40,380 bases of DNA from NCBI GenBank assembly GCA_032718475.1, contig JAUCBJ010005848.1:1-40380 (forward strand). Reading direction: 5' to 3'. The notes under the pieces were generated by a model. That model saw nothing but the letters and a program-made list of their open reading frames with translations, made no database searches and was not told the origin of the DNA. Positions within the stretch are counted from its first letter, which is position 1. Every line of letters begins with the position of its first letter. Below are positions 37,415 to 40,380 of this stretch, piece after piece. The position numbers and the translations under genes were made by a program. This DNA is from Nemertoderma westbladi. Its lineage: Eukaryota > Xenacoelomorpha > Nemertodermatida > Nemertodermatidae.

Positions 37415-40380
37415 ATGGCGGAAAGAAAACAATTGGCATTTCCAGGCGTATCTGGAGTTGGAATACCCAGCTTTGAAACAATGCAATCAATGATTAGGCA
37501 TATCGACAAACAACTGTATGATAATGTTTTAGTAATGGAACGTTGTGTCAATGAGTTGTTGGATATTTCGAATGACCTTCCGACCGGAAAGTTATTTGAA
37601 TCACCAAATGAAGCAATTGAATATATTGTGGAGACAAATTTACTTGAAACTAACTCCTGCTATCAGTCAAATACTAAAGATACAGCAAAACTCCTCACAC
37701 ATATACTTAATACAATCAAAGAAAACAAAGGTAATGAGGATATTGTGTTCAATAACTTGATGAAATTCATAGCTGAAGAGGGGTTTTCAATGCCAATTGG
37801 TTCAGGGCAACTACCATTGCATCCATCCACTAATGCTTCACAATGTTCATTGAATACATTAGAAGACCCTGATGAAGAAATTAATTTTAGGTTATGGGGT
37901 GATATATGTAAACAATTTCAGGATGCTATTTTCATTCAAATTCAAAGACAACCATCAACCAGGCATAATCGCATAGCAGGACTTCTCCAATCTCTAAGTA
38001 TGATTGCACCAACTGAAGATTTATTTGTCAAATACAAGGACATTCGATGTTATCAGACCAAGCAACATGTAATAGCCTCATTGGAATGCTACAAGTCACC
38101 AGATATCGATATTGTAGGAGCAAGCAAAGCCTTACATTCACTAGTTCATGATACTTTGATACCTAATATCTGCAAAGAGCATAAGATTCTGTTATGTGGT
38201 ATATTTTCTAATGTTACTGGGAATATATTACAGGCTATGTTTGTTGATGTAGTTCTTGATGAAGTGGAACTCATCTTTGTAATGTATAAGACTAAAATCA
38301 CCGACAGGACCAGAACATCAAGCTCATCAACTTTAAATTTGAGCACAGAGTCAAAAACAAAAGGATCTCTACCAAGTTCATTTGAATCAACACAAACAAC
38401 ACTGGTAAACATTTCTACAAACGAGTTATATGCTATATCATCAATTATTCAATCAATGCAGATACTATTTACTTATTGTGACGATATTGATTGCATATCT
38501 AAACTTAACTACAAATTTGAAAAGGGCGTTCAAAGACGTGGATCTCAGAAGAAAAAGGGCGTTTTGAAGAAAAGATGCAGTTCTGCTGAGAATAAACATC
38601 ATGACACAATGTTGGGAGATACAAGTAATTTGAAAATACTTATTGATGAAAGTCAACCATCCTGTTCTTTTGCTTCTGATGAAACACGGTCCCCAAAGAG
38701 TAGAGAAATGTGGGATTGGGAGCATATTGTGAGACCAATAGCACCAGACATAGCAACTGCTATACAATCCACATTAGATGCATTGTGTGAAAGAATTGCG
38801 GAAGGAAGCAATAATGACTATATAACATCGGATACATTTCCTATAGCTTACCTGTGCAATGACTTGAGAGGAGGTCGACTGGACTTTCCAAAGATTACCA
38901 TTATGCATACAGCAACATTATTTGAAGCTGCAACCAAGCTTATACCCTTAGCATTGCTTAGTGATAAACAGTGCACTGAAATTAGAGCTGCTTTTATTGA
39001 TGCAATTGTACCAGCCCTGAGGTCAGAAATTCAATTGCACACTCAGGTAATTGGTGATCTACCAATGCATTGTTTATGGAAAACTGCTTACAGTGTGTTT
39101 GCTACAGCATCATTCTTGCGAAACATGATACTGCATCACAGCAATTCCTTAGAAACAGACGAGTCTAGGAATCCACTGCTGTTGCTCTATAGGCAATACT
39201 GTGAACATGTTGAATTTATTGATGCTCAAATTATTCAAAAACATACAATACAATTACAGACATCAATCATGCATGATGCAGAAAGCAATAATTGGATGGA
39301 CGCCAAGGCGTTTTATGAGGGACAAAGAGGGTCATTTGCTGTAGAAATGTGGTATTTCTACATTTTAAATACTGTTGAAGATATACTTACATACCTTCCT
39401 CCTAAATTAGGTCAGACTACATGTCTCAAGATATTGTCTGAATCTTTAGATATGTTGGTTCATAGATATTCACAAGGCAAACCATCAGACCAACGCGTTG
39501 TTCAGTTTAGGGCTGATATATATGTTATTCTGCTGGCAACAGTTAAGTTCTTGTATATCCTGTGTCCTGTACCTTCCATTTTGTTGGATACATCCCCAAA
39601 TTACCAAGTATATCTTACAATACACAATCACTGTAATGCTCTACTGTCAACTGTAGCTCTTATGGCTTCACCGTTACGTGAAATCTACAACAACTTCCGC
39701 TTTGGCTTCAGTGGTAAACAGGAAGATTCACCTAATCTTAGCAATTCGGGATTTGGAATTCATGGCTATCCAAGTCAGTGGCTACATTGGATTGAGCCAT
39801 CCGTATTTCCTCTGGAACATGTCAAAACATTTTCTCAACTCCCCAAAGAAATCACAAGCTATTTGCTGGTGAATTTAATAACTAAGTCCCCAACTACACC
39901 ATATAGTCTGGTGGTTATGTCCATACTGTTAAATGGTACATTTTTACCATCTCTGATTGTAGAGAAAGCATATAATGATATTCATTCATTGAAGTTAGAA
40001 ACCGACGATACACACTCATCCAACTGCAATGGAGTACTTTGTATGAATCACCATTTGGATTCTTACTCTGAGCTAACAAACCTTGCTTTCCCGTTTTCAA
40101 ACATCATAATTAGATGCAGTCCTGATCTGACACTATTCTCACAATTCTTAATTGCCATTATTAGAAAAGTAGACAACTATACTATATTTAATTGCGACGA
40201 ACCACCAGAGTGGTGTGTCCTCCCTATGTGGTACCACTGTATTCACTCCCCATTAAGCGAATTTGTAGAACCTATGATTAATGCCACTCTTACAGAGTTG
40301 GAAAATATCCTTCGCCCACAAATAAGTGAGTTCAAGCGATCCCTGAAAGAATTGCCATGTGGGTGCAAATTAAGGAGGGG
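37415..40380 (+). CDS. KIAA0825: KIAA0825-like protein (DUF4495 family), intronless, 3' end beyond window
   Basis: One uninterrupted frame of 988 codons from ATG (context AACAATGG) to the window edge. No stop appears in the window, so it continues beyond. The N-terminus reads MAERKQLAFPGVSGVGIPSF. The region of about residues 625-710 (NNWMDAKAFYEGQRGSF..EMWYFYI..YLPPKLGQ..LHRYSQGKPSDQR-like, with Val for the first Leu) matches what I know of the DUF4495 domain of vertebrate KIAA0825 (about 1275 residues in human). Variants in the human gene are linked to postaxial polydactyly, and the molecular function is unknown. No signal peptide or membrane segment is evident, and a basic patch lies near 376-388 (RRGSQKKKGVLKKR). 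The lack of introns over almost 3 kb is notable, because the vertebrate gene has many exons. It may be a functional retrocopy or reflect lineage-specific intron loss. Confidence 0.8.
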   Translation, partial: MAERKQLAFPGVSGVGIPSFETMQSMIRHIDKQLYDNVLVMERCVNELLDISNDLPTGKLFESPNEAIEYIVETNLLETNSCYQSNTKDTAKLLTHILNTIKENKGNEDIVFNNLMKFIAEEGFSMPIGSGQLPLHPSTNASQCSLNTLEDPDEEINFRLWGDICKQFQDAIFIQIQRQPSTRHNRIAGLLQSLSMIAPTEDLFVKYKDIRCYQTKQHVIASLECYKSPDIDIVGASKALHSLVHDTLIPNICKEHKILLCGIFSNVTGNILQAMFVDVVLDEVELIFVMYKTKITDRTRTSSSSTLNLSTESKTKGSLPSSFESTQTTLVNISTNELYAISSIIQSMQILFTYCDDIDCISKLNYKFEKGVQRRGSQKKKGVLKKRCSSAENKHHDTMLGDTSNLKILIDESQPSCSFASDETRSPKSREMWDWEHIVRPIAPDIATAIQSTLDALCERIAEGSNNDYITSDTFPIAYLCNDLRGGRLDFPKITIMHTATLFEAATKLIPLALLSDKQCTEIRAAFIDAIVPALRSEIQLHTQVIGDLPMHCLWKTAYSVFATASFLRNMILHHSNSLETDESRNPLLLLYRQYCEHVEFIDAQIIQKHTIQLQTSIMHDAESNNWMDAKAFYEGQRGSFAVEMWYFYILNTVEDILTYLPPKLGQTTCLKILSESLDMLVHRYSQGKPSDQRVVQFRADIYVILLATVKFLYILCPVPSILLDTSPNYQVYLTIHNHCNALLSTVALMASPLREIYNNFRFGFSGKQEDSPNLSNSGFGIHGYPSQWLHWIEPSVFPLEHVKTFSQLPKEITSYLLVNLITKSPTTPYSLVVMSILLNGTFLPSLIVEKAYNDIHSLKLETDDTHSSNCNGVLCMNHHLDSYSELTNLAFPFSNIIIRCSPDLTLFSQFLIAIIRKVDNYTIFNCDEPPEWCVLPMWYHCIHSPLSEFVEPMINATLTELENILRPQISEFKRSLKELPCGCKLRR

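Noticed and set aside
1-40380. tRNA, rRNA or other structured RNA genes
   Set aside because: No B-box-like GGTTCGANNCC with matching A-box and no rRNA core sequence was noticed. The array word GGTTCGAATGGG is a minisatellite variant. A covariance-model scan would be decisive.

Overview
The window is nuclear DNA from an animal. It holds a FOXO forkhead exon, a KIAA0825-type gene, an intron-containing small GTPase with canonical GT-AG boundaries, non-LTR retrotransposon fragments and many AT-rich repeats. Frequent TAGGCCTA-type words (about 35.0-35.5 kb) and the repeat load would fit a marine invertebrate, perhaps a deuterostome, but the sequence alone does not fix the species. I saw no bacterial operons, CRISPR arrays, rRNA or tRNA genes.

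Layout. 1-2671: intron or upstream DNA of FOXO with a dispersed-repeat fragment. 2672-3781: the last coding exon of FOXO (+). 3782-8296: 3' UTR and intergenic DNA. 8297-13616: segmental-duplication copy 1, with two orphan 3' exons of a Rab-like GTPase, a 3.3 kb 17-bp minisatellite, and repeats. 13659-14748: an element carrying 32 exact-length 28-bp units. 15987-18941: three minus-strand exons of a Pro/Gln-rich protein, with foldback elements in its introns. 19712-22085: a complete five-exon Rab-like GTPase gene (+). From its exon 4 on, 21514-26300 is segmental-duplication copy 2, with a smaller 17-bp array, inverted 21-bp arrays and a 5'-truncated LINE that copy 1 lacks. 26300-31690: repeats, hairpin elements and one candidate minus-strand exon. 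31692-32663: an intronless minus-strand single-pass membrane protein. 33.4-37.4 kb: repeats, a 21-bp minisatellite with an 11-unit higher-order repeat, and a LINE relic. 37415-40380: the 5' part of an intronless KIAA0825-like gene (+), running off the window.

The genes do not form a pathway that I can see. The most unusual content is the repeat system. A 15-16 bp motif, GTGGGGCGAGCCACG, occurs eight times in both orientations. It often sits next to minisatellites (17-bp, 21-bp, ACGACAGA-type, ACCGACAGACAG-type) or marks the ends of a roughly 520 bp inverted-repeat element. This suggests a family of non-autonomous transposons that carry or seed minisatellites. One such cluster was copied together with the last two exons of the GTPase gene. 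The very long open frames over the 17-bp and 28-bp arrays are arithmetic artefacts and are not annotated as genes.
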